Shown here: positions 19,352 to 29,727 of the stretch, in pieces
How the letters are laid out: each line of letters opens with the position of its first letter
Position numbering within the stretch: the stretch's first letter is position 1
Assembly (NCBI RefSeq): GCF_000208925.1
Contig: NW_001915022.1
Span: 1-31,155, forward strand
Reading direction: 5' to 3'
Source: Entamoeba histolytica HM-1:IMSS
Lineage: Eukaryota; Evosea; Mastigamoebida; Endamoebidae
Length of the DNA stretch: 31,155 nt
Program-made: the position numbers and the translations under genes
The notes under the pieces: model-generated
Database searches by the model: none
Seen by the model: only the letters and a program-made list of their open reading frames with translations
What the model was told of the DNA's origin: nothing

Positions 19352-22300
19352 CGTTTTGTTGTATGAAACATGACATTCAGTCAGATTTAAAGTGGAAAAT
19401 ATAATCGATTCTTTTGTTCATTTTTATTTTTAGAGCAGTGTTGGTTGTGTTTTATACTCTATGATAGGAGCATAATGCCTAAGATATGTAATTCTGCTTC
19501 TGATAATATTCTTGGATAATGTCATTCTCCATCTGAAGAATATGTATTTTTATCAACCCTCTTCTTTTCTAACAAGTTAAAGAACTTCATGAAAGATGTG
19601 ACTGACAATTCTCACATTGAGTGTTAATGTATGAAAAATTCTTCATTCAACAATAATCGAAATAAACGATAAAATAGTGTGTTTGTTAAATTATTTCAGA
19701 ATTTCATTGATTATTGTATTTTCTTTATCTTTATCATTCATAATACTTCAATACCAATATTAATCCTTATTGTTTCTTTCATACAAACAATTCTATTATG
19801 TTTTGATTTGGAATAACATCAAATAAAGTATTAGTGTATATTTAGTATTTATATTTCATTTATGACAGTGTTATGGTTGTATTTAGAAGAATAAAATGAT
19901 TAAGAGCAATTGTACAATTGAATTTAATGAACATCCACTGAAATATAATGCATTTGATATTAGTGGTGATTATTTACTGCATGAAAGAGAATTACAAGTT
20001 TGATGATCACAAAGTTATTGTAATTCTCATTAATAGTATTGATTGTGTTATATGGTTTATTTTAACAAGACATTTATTCTTTTTCTATTCAAATACATTG
20101 TCTGCTAGTTATTTTCAATATTTCAAGTCAAAAGTACTAGATGGTAATAAATGAACATTCGTATTATTGATTAAACAAGAAAATAATTAATTTAATCTGG
20201 TATTAAAATGTAGAATTACAATATATCATCTGTGCATATGTATTTTCATTTAAATAAGTTATCAACGTGAATTAAGTCTTGATGTTATTACTCTTCATTA
20301 ATACTATAATCAGTGACAATATTCACACTATGTTTTGGTTACACTCAATCGTTTAACTTCACTCTTGTACATCATTTCTGATTACAGTATGAATGTTTTA
20401 AAGTAACTTCTTTTTAATTCATTTAATTGTTTATTCATTGATTATCACAATGTCAATAAATCTTGATACACTTTCATTCATTTCTCTTTTTCTCATGGTT
20501 ATGGTTGTGTTGTTTATGTTTTAGTGTGGTTGTAATTATTTTTATTTTGTATCATCAATATGTTTTTATGATTTGCTTAATATTTCCAATCGTAATAATA
20601 TCAATTCATTAATAATTGAATATATTCTATTTCTTATTTTCTTTCTCAATTCTTCTTTTATCTACTCCTCTTTATTTTTACTTGATTTGTTCTTCTCTAA
20701 CTTCATTCCTTTTTCTTTACTATGAGAATTAATCTTGATGTCATTCTCATGTCTTTGTACCAAAACAATTTTCATTTCATCTATCATTATTACTCTCATC
20801 TGTTGAACCAATTTTATTTTATTTCAAATAGTATTGTTGGTTTGTTATTAAGATTGAATGTCATATGGTTGCAATTTCTTATATCCTTAAAACATACATA
20901 TTCTAACACATGAGCAATTTTGATGAAATTCTACGTAAGAATTTATACAATTATGTTGCAAATCATTGTCTTTTGAGTAATTCCATTTATTTTTGATTTT
21001 CATATTTAACTAAACAAGACTAAAACATTATTCATTGCATGTGATGGTATTTTAGATTTAAATTATAAAACTGGCAGTATTAAAATGATTATTTAGTACT
21101 AAGATAAGACAAGTGTTTAAAGCAAACTTCATAATTAAAATATATCAAAAAATTATAATTGTATTTTAGTATAAATACAATCAAATTTGAGATTACTAAA
21201 GCATAAATTAGGACATGTAATTATTTCAATGACGGCTATTGTTATTATTTTCTTCTTTCACATCTATATTTCATAAAATGAAATATACTCATGAATTGGT
21301 TATTGGTAATTTCATTGTTATTACTTTGAATGTTCAATTTGTATTTTTATTTATTTAATAATTATTAAACAACTACAATGTTTATTTGGCAATGACTAAT
21401 TTATTAAATTCATGTTTACTTCTTTTTGAATGTAGAGTTGATTAAAAATAAATTATTGACAATAGTAGATTTGTGTAATAAATTTTAATTGAAACAAGTG
21501 ACATTTATTCATAATGAAGTACAATGAAAGTGAATTAATAATTGTTTATGTACTATTGTAAATATCAATGTTTAATTGACAAATTATTGATAAACATAAA
21601 ATTTCTTCATTCCCTAATATATTCATCAGTAGTTCAATGAAACAAATGTTTTTTGTTGACATTTCTTTATCCTGCTACAAAATGCTCAAATTGAATAATT
21701 GTTAGACTAATATATCAACCTCAATCACCGTCTAATACATTTAAATTGTTTTTATAATCAACTAGCTACATAAAATAAATTATGTGAGATAAATTGTAGA
21801 AGGATGTTTTATTCTATAATTATAATTCAATAACTCTGTAACTACATTCTTTATATTTTTAGTACATTTTACTGTATTTTACTTTCTATTTAATTGATTA
21901 ACTTCACAAGTATAATTGAAAAGATTCTATGATTTATTCTTCTAAAACATTGATTATATGTTATATAGTTTCATGTTTCTAAGAATTTGTTTCTTTGATT
22001 TGTATTAAATTATATCATAACATTGAACATCGTTATTTATCTATATTATTTAATATGAATATTGAAACTTTATAAATATCAACTACACTAACTTTATTCG
22101 AGAAAAACAACTAAAACATTTAAAGTGAAATAAATAAATATTTAATTGTTCGTAAATAAGAATAAATAAATCATTTATGATAGTCACAAATAAACATTAA
22201 AGTTTATTCATTGTTAAATTATCAAAAGAAGTGAAGATGATTATAATTATTAACTATTCATTTAAAAATACTCAAAATGATTTTAAATTTTCTAACTCTT

Positions 22301-22879
22301 ATATTTGTATATTTTGATTGATTAAATAATACGTCATAATGGATGGTATTTTATTAAATCTTTTTCATATTTCAGTGTTAATTAAAATAATACTCTTCTG
22401 AAAAATTAAACAAAACCATTCCAAATAAATTATTGAATTGGATTATCTTTGAAAATATTAACAAAAATAGTGTAAATAAAACTAAAGAACCGAGAAAATA
22501 CAGTACTCATTATTCTCATTAACATTGTCATAATTAATTCATTATTACTGATAATTGAAATAAAAATAATGTGATTATAATTTAAAATAATAGCCACATA
22601 CACATCCATATTTTTTATTATTTTCTTATAACCAACATCACACTTTAACCACTTTGTTGGATAATGTATTAAATGAGGTTCAAAAATAAGAAAAAACAGT
22701 CGAGTTTATTCATTAAAGTATATTATATAATGTCATTGGACTTACTTTTAAATTATCAGAGTGGCACAAAGATTTTATATTTATGACATTAGTCAACAAA
22801 GATATTGACTTATTTCGTAATTCTATTATTTATGGAATTGTGATTAGTATCTAACAACAAACAAATAAGCGAATGGACC
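19352..22879. other. 3.5-kb gene-poor region
   Basis: A/T-rich throughout, with no convincing gene. A stretch at 19391-19627 on the plus strand stays in one frame for about 78 codons with one stop and looks mildly coding-like. Frames at 19948-20154 and 20722-20913 are hydrophobic and probably chance. No tRNA, LINE or SINE could be recognised by eye. Confidence 0.4.
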
Positions 22880-23708
22880 ATGAATAACACAACAAGCACA
22901 TTCTATTTTATAATTAGTCATGACACTACTCTATTCTTTGTTGAATGTGTGTATGACTTTATCATCATTATGAAATTCTTAGTTGATTTAGATGTTGTAA
23001 CATCATTCTAAAAGGAAGATAGGAAGTTTAAACTTGGAATGAAACTAAAACACTTCAATAAAAAACATAGTCTAACTATCATTGGAGATATAATGATAGA
23101 AAAACACACTTAATAATGTCATTTTGAAGAAGAATGGTTTCAAATCAAGTAGTGAACCACAGTCAGAAACTAAAGAAACAACTAAACCATATGGAGAAGG
23201 AGATAGACACGACATGTTTGTTATTGATATGCCTGTACTACAAGACTTTGAATGAATGGCAAGACTGTATATGAACCAAATGGTTGAATATATCAAAAAG
23301 AGTAAAAACATATTTCAAGCAATTATTGTTGTTTGGAATATTAGCCAAGTTCAACTTGCATAATACACTAACACAATGACTAAAATGACATAAAATGTTT
23401 TTCCAATACTAGACTTTTGGAGATATAATTATGTTGTGTCAACTAAATGGTATTGTTATATTCATAAAGAAGTTAAAGAAGAAAAAAAGAGAAGTAAAGG
23501 AAGAGTATATCAAAAAGAACATTTGAGACTTGTTAATGAAACAACAAAGACAACAGAAAAACATCACTTTCCAATGTGCTTTGTTAATTCAAAAAGATAA
23601 GATGATTCTAGTACTACATCTTCAGAAGATGAAATTACAAAGATGTTAATAGAGGTAAACCCTGTATTACTAATTGAAGTAGAGAGGAGAAAAAGGAGAA
23701 ATAACTAA
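22880..23708 (+). pseudogene. Decayed gene of unknown family (~276 codons)
   Basis: An ATG at 22880 opens a frame with ordinary soluble-protein composition, broken by stops at 23009 and at 23111/23114. Coding character then continues in the +1 frame from about 23118 to a final TAA at 23706, again broken by stops at 23253 (TGA), 23361, 23391 and 23598. The peptides between the stops are balanced and charged (for instance YGEGDRHDMFVIDMP and VSTKWYCYIHKEVKEE), unlike chance A/T frames nearby, and the DNA is richer in G/C than its flanks. Most stops are TAA, as expected if CAA or GAA codons had mutated. The tail is Ser/Asp/Glu- then Arg-rich. I do not recognise the family, and a former mobile-element gene is possible. 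Confidence 0.6.
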
Positions 23709-24052
23709 TACCAATAATAAAAGAGGTGTAGATTTTATTTGTTATTAACACAAATGGAATAGTATGTACTAAGAAATTACAATAAGATATTTGTTGTTAC
23801 TTTAAATATACTTTACTAACATTGTATTAAATATTCCTGTATGACAAATGTTTTTATTGAATGTTGTATTTGTTCTGAGGTATTTTGAAGAAAAGAAGAT
23901 TTGAATGACAAGTAAAAGAGGAAGGAGCAACTAGAAGAAAAAAAAAGTAGAAGATAAAGAGAAAAACAATTATTTCATTGCTTCTATAATACACATAAAC
24001 ATGAAAATAAGAGCATCAAAATGAAGAATTTGAAAGAAAAAAAGAAATTGAA
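23709..24052. other. Intergenic region 3' of coatomer alpha
   Basis: 344 bp, with an A/G-rich tract at about 23880-24050. It holds the coatomer gene's 3' end. No piece of the missing coatomer C-terminal domain is evident here. Confidence 0.4.
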
Positions 24053-26440
24053 TTAAACCACAGTAGGCCAAGACTTAATCACTAATAAATGATTAGTTGG
24101 TTGGCAGGCAAAAGGAATTGGCTTGTTATTTTGTGGAATCGTTGGTAGTTGATTTCCTTGGTTTTTAATTTCTAAAGCGATTTTCTCAGCTAATTCTTCT
24201 AATCCATGTTTTTTAGCTGCAAGATAAGATAATTTCATTTGACCTGCATCAAATAATGATTTAACTATTTGGACTTTGTTTCCACTTAATGTTGAACATG
24301 TAAAGTGTGCATCAAAATCTCCCCATTTTTCAGTCACTTTCATAATTTTATCTAATTTTTCCATTGCACCACAACTAACATATAAATAAGATGCACGAGT
24401 AGCATCTTGTGTTTTTTGATATGCTTTATCAGCATATTCTTGATGTCCAGAAATCATTGCTGCATTTCCTAATGATTTCCACATTAAAGGTGAATCTAAT
24501 TGTTTACATGCATCAAATGCTGATTCTAAGTCAAGACATTTTAATGATAAATCAGCTCTAATTTGTGGATCTCTAACACATTGTAATGCAATTTCTGGTA
24601 ATCCTTTATTTCTAAGATACCCTACAACATATTGCCCAATAACATCTCGTTGTTCTACCATAGAAACAAGTGTGGAATAATCTTTACTAAATACATTAAG
24701 TTTAAATAAATATTCATTTGGATTAATTGTTAATAATTTTAATTGCCCTTCTCTATTAACTAAGTACATTTTTGGAGGTCTTGCATCAGCTAAATACATA
24801 ACACTTTCTAATTGTTTAATAACTCCTCCTTCTCCATTAGGAAGAATATATTTTAAATGACTTGTTGTTGTATAAAACATTGTTTCCCCAAAAAACACTC
24901 CACTTTTAACTTTTGCAACTTCATTATTTTTACAAACTACTTCCATTTTATTATTTAAAATAACAACTTGGCGTTTCCCAATTAATCCACAATATTCCCC
25001 ATATGCTCCTCCTGAAACTACTCGTTTAAGTGCTTTCATTTTAACAACTTTAATTACTTTTTGACTTTCAATATCAAATATAATTGCTTCTTCTTTTGTT
25101 CCAAATACAACACTTCCTAAATATGGTCCTTTTACCATTCTTTCTGGTCGTTCTGTTAATGTAATTGATCGAATAACACTTCCATCATATTTTCTTATTG
25201 AAATAGTTGATGCTCCTTTATCAAACGCTGCATATCCTTGTTTTAATCTAACACAATACCCTCCTTTAACTGGAATTCCTGTACTTTCTTTTCCATTACT
25301 AATATTATATAAATCATGTGAATTTTGTTTAGGATAGCAAACTATTAGATATTTTCTATTTTCATCTATTACTAAATTTCCTATATATTCATTAATTCCT
25401 GCATTACTTCTTTTAGGTAAATTAATTAATCCAGAATCTTTCTTCCCTGCAAATTCAAATACTCTAATTGCTCCTCTACAAAGATAATATAATCTATCAT
25501 CAGTTTTAATTATTGGTATTCGTTGTTCATTTAATTTAAATATAATCATTCCTGAATCATGTCCACATCCTATAACATTTCCATTAGGATGAATCCCAAT
25601 ATTCCAAAATCTATCTCTTTCTCTTCTATATGAACTAATTAATGTTCTTTTTGTTATATCCCATAGTTTAACTGTTCTATCTTCTGAATTACTTATTAAA
25701 ACATCACAATGTGGCATAAATTGAACACATGATACAATAGATGAATGTCCTCGTAAACAACAGACTTCCCATACTCTTGTATCATTATATTTCCATAATC
25801 TAACAGTTTTATCATCTGATGCTGTTGCAATATATTGTTGGTTTGGATGAAATACTGCCCAATTTACTCCTAATTGATGTCCATCAATCAAAAATTTAAC
25901 TACTCCCTCTCCTCGTTCTTTTAATCCTGAAATATCCCAAACCCTTACTGTCTGATCTAATGATGCTGAAACAACTAATGGAATATTTGCTTTAGGATGA
26001 AAGAATGCTGACATAACATAATGCTCATGACCTGGTAAAATTAAAATACATTGTCTTGACATCCAATTCCATATTCGGATTGTTCTATCATCGGAACTTG
26101 ATATAATCCATGGTTCAGTTGGATGGAATTGAACTGTTCTAACATAATCCATGTGTCCTGTTAATCTACATGTTTCCCTATGACTAGTATAACTCCATAC
26201 AATAATCATCGTATCATCTCCTCCACTTACAAAAATAGGTCTGTCGGGATGAAATTGAACACTTCTCACTGGTCCTTTATGTCCTTCATAAACATGTAAT
26301 AATGTACGAGTTCTCATATCCCAAAGTTGTATTTTTCCATTATGTAATGAAGCTAATACCCAACTTCTTGTTGGATGAAAAGAAATTCCTTTAACTCGTG
26401 CTGTACGTGTTTCAAAAGATGGGTTTACTCTCAAACTCAT
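24053..26440 (-). CDS. Coatomer subunit alpha (alpha-COP), C-terminally short
   Basis: 795 residues of COPI coat subunit alpha, which binds cargo tails and builds retrograde Golgi-to-ER vesicles. Residues 1-310 form the WD40 propeller (repeats ending LWDM, IVWSY, IRIWN, VRVWD, VRLWK and VKLWD). About 330-770 match the second propeller and helical solenoid, with YLRNKGLPEIALQCVRDPQIRADLSLKCLDLESA typical of the family. The protein stops where the linker to the C-terminal COPI domain should begin (about residue 795, against roughly 1200 in yeast and animals), so the part that binds epsilon-COP is absent. The end is a clean stop after SWPTVV, not a frameshift. AGTTCATT at 26456-26463 is the reverse of the Entamoeba GAAC element AATGAACT, 16 bases upstream of the start. 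Confidence 0.95.
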   Translation of the reverse strand: MSLRVNPSFETRTARVKGISFHPTRSWVLASLHNGKIQLWDMRTRTLLHVYEGHKGPVRSVQFHPDRPIFVSGGDDTMIIVWSYTSHRETCRLTGHMDYVRTVQFHPTEPWIISSSDDRTIRIWNWMSRQCILILPGHEHYVMSAFFHPKANIPLVVSASLDQTVRVWDISGLKERGEGVVKFLIDGHQLGVNWAVFHPNQQYIATASDDKTVRLWKYNDTRVWEVCCLRGHSSIVSCVQFMPHCDVLISNSEDRTVKLWDITKRTLISSYRRERDRFWNIGIHPNGNVIGCGHDSGMIIFKLNEQRIPIIKTDDRLYYLCRGAIRVFEFAGKKDSGLINLPKRSNAGINEYIGNLVIDENRKYLIVCYPKQNSHDLYNISNGKESTGIPVKGGYCVRLKQGYAAFDKGASTISIRKYDGSVIRSITLTERPERMVKGPYLGSVVFGTKEEAIIFDIESQKVIKVVKMKALKRVVSGGAYGEYCGLIGKRQVVILNNKMEVVCKNNEVAKVKSGVFFGETMFYTTTSHLKYILPNGEGGVIKQLESVMYLADARPPKMYLVNREGQLKLLTINPNEYLFKLNVFSKDYSTLVSMVEQRDVIGQYVVGYLRNKGLPEIALQCVRDPQIRADLSLKCLDLESAFDACKQLDSPLMWKSLGNAAMISGHQEYADKAYQKTQDATRASYLYVSCGAMEKLDKIMKVTEKWGDFDAHFTCSTLSGNKVQIVKSLFDAGQMKLSYLAAKKHGLEELAEKIALEIKNQGNQLPTIPQNNKPIPFACQPTNHLLVIKSWPTVV

Positions 26441-26531
26441 TTTGTTATATTTTTAAGTTCATTCTTTTTTCTTTTTCTCTTTTACAATTTTTTTTTATAG
26501 TCTTTAAAAAGTTCTTTGATTTGACAAGATT
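26441..26531. promoter_or_regulatory. 91-bp divergent promoter (coatomer alpha / BspA-like)
   Basis: Two divergent start codons are only 91 bp apart. For the coatomer side there is a perfect AATGAACT (minus strand, 26463-26456) followed by TTAAAAATATAAC. For the plus-strand LRR gene, TCTTTAAAAAG at 26501-26511 resembles a TATA element. GTTC at 26511-26514 is a GAAC word in reverse. Confidence 0.55.
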
Positions 26532-27743
26532 ATGACTATCTGTGCATATGGACATTTAACTGTTCAACATCTAGTAGAAATTGGAAATTATTTTACTAGT
26601 CCTGTTGAGTTCATTAATTTAATGATAGTATGTAAAAAGTTTAGAATATTAACAGAATTATATACATATAACCCCATAGATGAGTGGCAAATCTTTCCTC
26701 GGATTACCGAACAACGTTTTTATCATCGTCTTCCAATCTTTTTAAGAGAAGAAGCACTTAGAAAAATCCCAGGAATGAAAAAATATACAAATGTTTATCT
26801 TACATCTTACTTAGAAGCATTAAAATTAAAAAATAAATATGGAATTGATTCAATTAATATTATATATGATAATGTTGATTGTGAACATTTTGGAATGAAA
26901 GTACCAAGTCATATTCATAGACTTGCTGATGGATGTTTTCAAAATGGAATGGCACTTGACATTACAAGATATGTCATGCCAAAAACAATTTGGACAATTG
27001 GACAACAATGTTTTTTAGGATGTCCACATTTAAAAGAAGTAGAATTTACTAATCCATGTTTTTTTCTTCCACCACATGCATTTGATACAATAAAATCACT
27101 TACTAAAATAATGTTAAAAGGAATAGAAGTAATAGAACAAAACACATTTGAATGTTGTGAAGGACTTCAAGAAATATTTATCCCAACTACTGTTACAAAA
27201 ATTGGAGATTTTGCATTTGCAGGATGTAGGTCATTAGGTCATATTAATATACCAACAACTGTTCATTCTATAGGAACTCAATGTTTTTATAGATGTAGTT
27301 CATTAAAAGAAATTAATGTTCCACTTACAATGAGAATTATTCCTCATATGTGTTTTGCATATTGTAAGTCATTAACTAATATTAACTTTTCACCTTTAGT
27401 TACTTCATTTCAAGACGGTGCGTTTTTATTTTGTAGTTCACTTAAAAACATACAAATCCCAACAGGATTAACTTCTATTGGAGTTTCTTGTTTTATGGGA
27501 TGTAGATCATTAGGACAATCATCAATATCATTTAAACTTAGAAAAAGTATAAAAAAGGTTGGTAAAGATTCATTATTATTTAATATTAATGAAACTGATA
27601 TTAAAAAGGAGGGTGGAGAAAATGGAAGAAAATTTATTGATATATCATTATTTCATTTAGATACTGACTCTGAATATATTATGAATCATGCCATTGTTAC
27701 AGAACCTATTCCTATAAGTAAAATTTATCCAAAAAGTAAATAA
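26532..27743 (+). CDS. BspA-like leucine-rich repeat protein
   Basis: 403 residues. The N-terminal ~130 residues (LMIVCKKF, then RITEQRFYHRLPIF) are the head region common to Entamoeba BspA-like proteins. Residues about 150-340 hold at least seven TpLRR repeats of ~23 residues with the pattern IP..V..IG..CF..C.SLKEI (for example CSSLKEINVPLTMRIIP and CRSLGHINIPTTVHSIG). This repeat type is shared with bacterial BspA and Treponema surface proteins and forms a large Entamoeba family, one member of which has been reported at the surface. No signal peptide or transmembrane segment is visible. The Lys-rich tail (about 340-403) is unique. Some repeats are degenerate, for example around 285-300. It converges with the PH protein gene at 58 bp. 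Confidence 0.9.
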   Translation: MTICAYGHLTVQHLVEIGNYFTSPVEFINLMIVCKKFRILTELYTYNPIDEWQIFPRITEQRFYHRLPIFLREEALRKIPGMKKYTNVYLTSYLEALKLKNKYGIDSINIIYDNVDCEHFGMKVPSHIHRLADGCFQNGMALDITRYVMPKTIWTIGQQCFLGCPHLKEVEFTNPCFFLPPHAFDTIKSLTKIMLKGIEVIEQNTFECCEGLQEIFIPTTVTKIGDFAFAGCRSLGHINIPTTVHSIGTQCFYRCSSLKEINVPLTMRIIPHMCFAYCKSLTNINFSPLVTSFQDGAFLFCSSLKNIQIPTGLTSIGVSCFMGCRSLGQSSISFKLRKSIKKVGKDSLLFNINETDIKKEGGENGRKFIDISLFHLDTDSEYIMNHAIVTEPIPISKIYPKSK

Positions 27744-27801
27744 ATAATTAAATTTTTATTAAATTAAATTCTTTTTTTTTTTGTTTATTTCATCATTTTT
27801 A

Positions 27802-29727
27802 TCATTTTTCATTGATACTTGTTTCAAACCATCGTTTTAAATCTTTAATAGCATTAATCCATTCATCCCTTTGTTTTAAATCATTTGCTACAAACACATA
27901 TCCTTCAACTAAAAAGGCATTTGCTTTTCCATATTTTTCTTCAGCAACAATACTTGCAGGTTTTGATATTAATAAGACTTGAATTGGTGATGATTCATTT
28001 GCTGATTTATATAAGAAGAAAAAATTATCTTTTAAAATAACATAAACCGTTTTAAAATTTTTTGTTTTTTCTTTTTTATCTAATGAACATGCTAAATTTC
28101 CACTTTTTTGTCCATTAATTGTTTGACTTGTTAATTTTCCATATAATGTTATTGCAAGACTTTCTACTCCTCCTTTTGATTTACAAAATGTGTCTTGAAT
28201 TTTTAATAATTGATTTTCAAGGTGTTGGTTTGTAACCATTTGTTCTTTTATTTTATTTTGTAATTCTTCACTTTCTGGATGAATTATTCCATTTCCTTTT
28301 TTTGCTAAACACATAACACTTTCTCTATATACTTCATCTTTTGCTTTAGCAACTGTTTTATATTCCATTTCGGTTCTTTCTATTTCTTTTTCCATTCCTT
28401 TTATAAAATCTAAACATTTCTCTTTTGTTTCTTCTATCATATCTTTATTTTCTTCTATTTCACTTTTAACTTTATCAAGTAATGTTCTTGTTGTTTTTAA
28501 ATTAGTTAATTCACTAATTTCTTGATATGTTTCTTCATTCATTGGTCTTAGTGTTGGACATTCTTCAACAAAATTTGTTATTTTTTCACTTTTTATATCA
28601 TAATTTTCATAAACCACTTGTTCTTCTAAAAATTCTACTAATACCGTTTTATCAAGTGCTTCACTTTCCTATTTTTGTTATTTCATTTCTTCTTGTTTAT
28701 TTCTTAATTAATAAAAACAAACACAAAGATTATCTTTAATCCATTCATGTATAAATATCTCTGAAATTTTACATCGTTTCTTTGCCTCTTTTTTAAGACA
28801 CATCGCTAATAAATTTTTTAATGATTCACTCGATTTCTTTGGTAATGGAATTTTTGCATTTACTTCTTGAAATAGTTTTAATAATTCTGCCATTTCTGCA
28901 AATGGTGCTGTCCCATTCATCATTTCAATAATAATAACTCCTAATCCCCATACATCCCAACTTTCTGTAATTTCACTATTTCCTTTAAATATTTCTGGTG
29001 GTGCTATTTCTATTAGTTTTTTTTTTTCTTGTTTATGAGTTTGATATTAACAAACCAAATGAAGGTCCAGCAGCTTTTTCAAATCCTTTGGGAAATATTC
29101 CAAAACATTTCACTTTTCCTTCTAAATTAATAAAAATATTTGCACATCGTAAATGTCCATAACTTATACTATTTAATGAAAGGTATTGAAGAAGATTTAC
29201 AAGTTGAATTACAACTATTTGAACTGTCTCTTCATTAAATCGTGTTGATGAATAAATATAATCACTGATTTGTCCTAATCCACAATATTCAACAACTAAT
29301 ATACATTGATTTTCTTCCCTAATCACTTCTTCAATACTTAAGATATTCCCTTGATTTAATTTCTTTTGATATTCAATTACTTCCTTTTATTGTTATTTCT
29401 TTTATTTCTTCTAAAAAAACAATTTTGCTTTTTGTTATTTCTTTCTAATAAAAATTAACAAACTTCCCATTTCATTGTTACAAATGGTGGATATACTTGT
29501 ATTAAACTTACTATTTTCTTACTTTCATTGTTCATTGCTGAATATATAAATCCTGCATATGTCTGTCCAAGTAATAATCCTCGTTGATATTTTCCTATTA
29601 TGTCTGGTAATTTTTCAATTGGATAATCAAAAGGATCAGAACTATCAAAAGTTGTGTTTTCCATTCTTTGTTTTTTTAAGTTTATTTTTGGAATTTCTCT
29701 TTTTTGTTTTTTTAACTCAAATAACAT
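27802..29727 (-). CDS. Pseudokinase / coiled-coil / PH-domain protein (four exons)
   Basis: Proposed exons are 29727-29464, 29383-29056, 29009-28723 and 28668-27802, about 581 residues. Residues 45-290 have a protein-kinase outline: LLLGQTYAGFIYSA (glycine loop), VVEYCGLGQISDYI (hinge), YGHLRCANIF where HRDLKxxN is expected, CFG in place of DFG, then APPE and SWDVWGLGVIIIEMMNG. The VAIK lysine (position 76/77), the HRD Asp (His165) and the DFG Asp (Cys181) are all replaced, so a catalytically dead scaffold is expected. About 300-460 is Glu/Lys-rich coiled coil. The last ~110 residues are a PH domain (NFKTVYVILKDNFFFLYK to RDEWINAIKDL), suggesting membrane or phosphoinositide binding. The 54-bp and 46/52-bp introns are canonical; the first junction is doubtful. 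Met22 (29664) is an alternative start. Confidence 0.7.
28669..28722 (-). other. Intron 3 of the pseudokinase-PH gene
   Basis: 54 bp, donor GTTTGT, acceptor AAAATAG, phase 0. It links the end of the kinase fold (IHEWIKDNLC) to the coiled-coil/PH exon. Confidence 0.8.
29010..29055 (-). other. Intron 2 of the pseudokinase-PH gene
   Basis: 46 bp, donor GTTTGT, acceptor CTAATAG, phase 1, joining GPSF to EIAPPEIF. A second TAG six bases downstream (acceptor at 29004) is also in frame and would give GPSFAPPEIF. Confidence 0.75.
29384..29463 (-). other. Tentative intron 1 of the pseudokinase-PH gene
   Basis: 80 bp from a good GTTTGT donor to AAAAG, the first AG after an in-frame TAA that restores the kinase frame. 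It is longer than the other introns and lacks the TAG acceptor. The TTTTTTTAG inside it (near 29411) would lead into a stop in the needed frame. A frameshift within a decaying gene is the alternative. Confidence 0.4.

Noticed and set aside
19948..20913. ORFs at 19948-20154 and 20722-20913
   Set aside because: Hydrophobic, A/T-codon peptides in a tract with no coding composition; chance is the simpler explanation.
23072..23311. Minus-strand 79-residue ORF
   Set aside because: It is antisense to the better-supported decayed gene on the plus strand and has no family signal.
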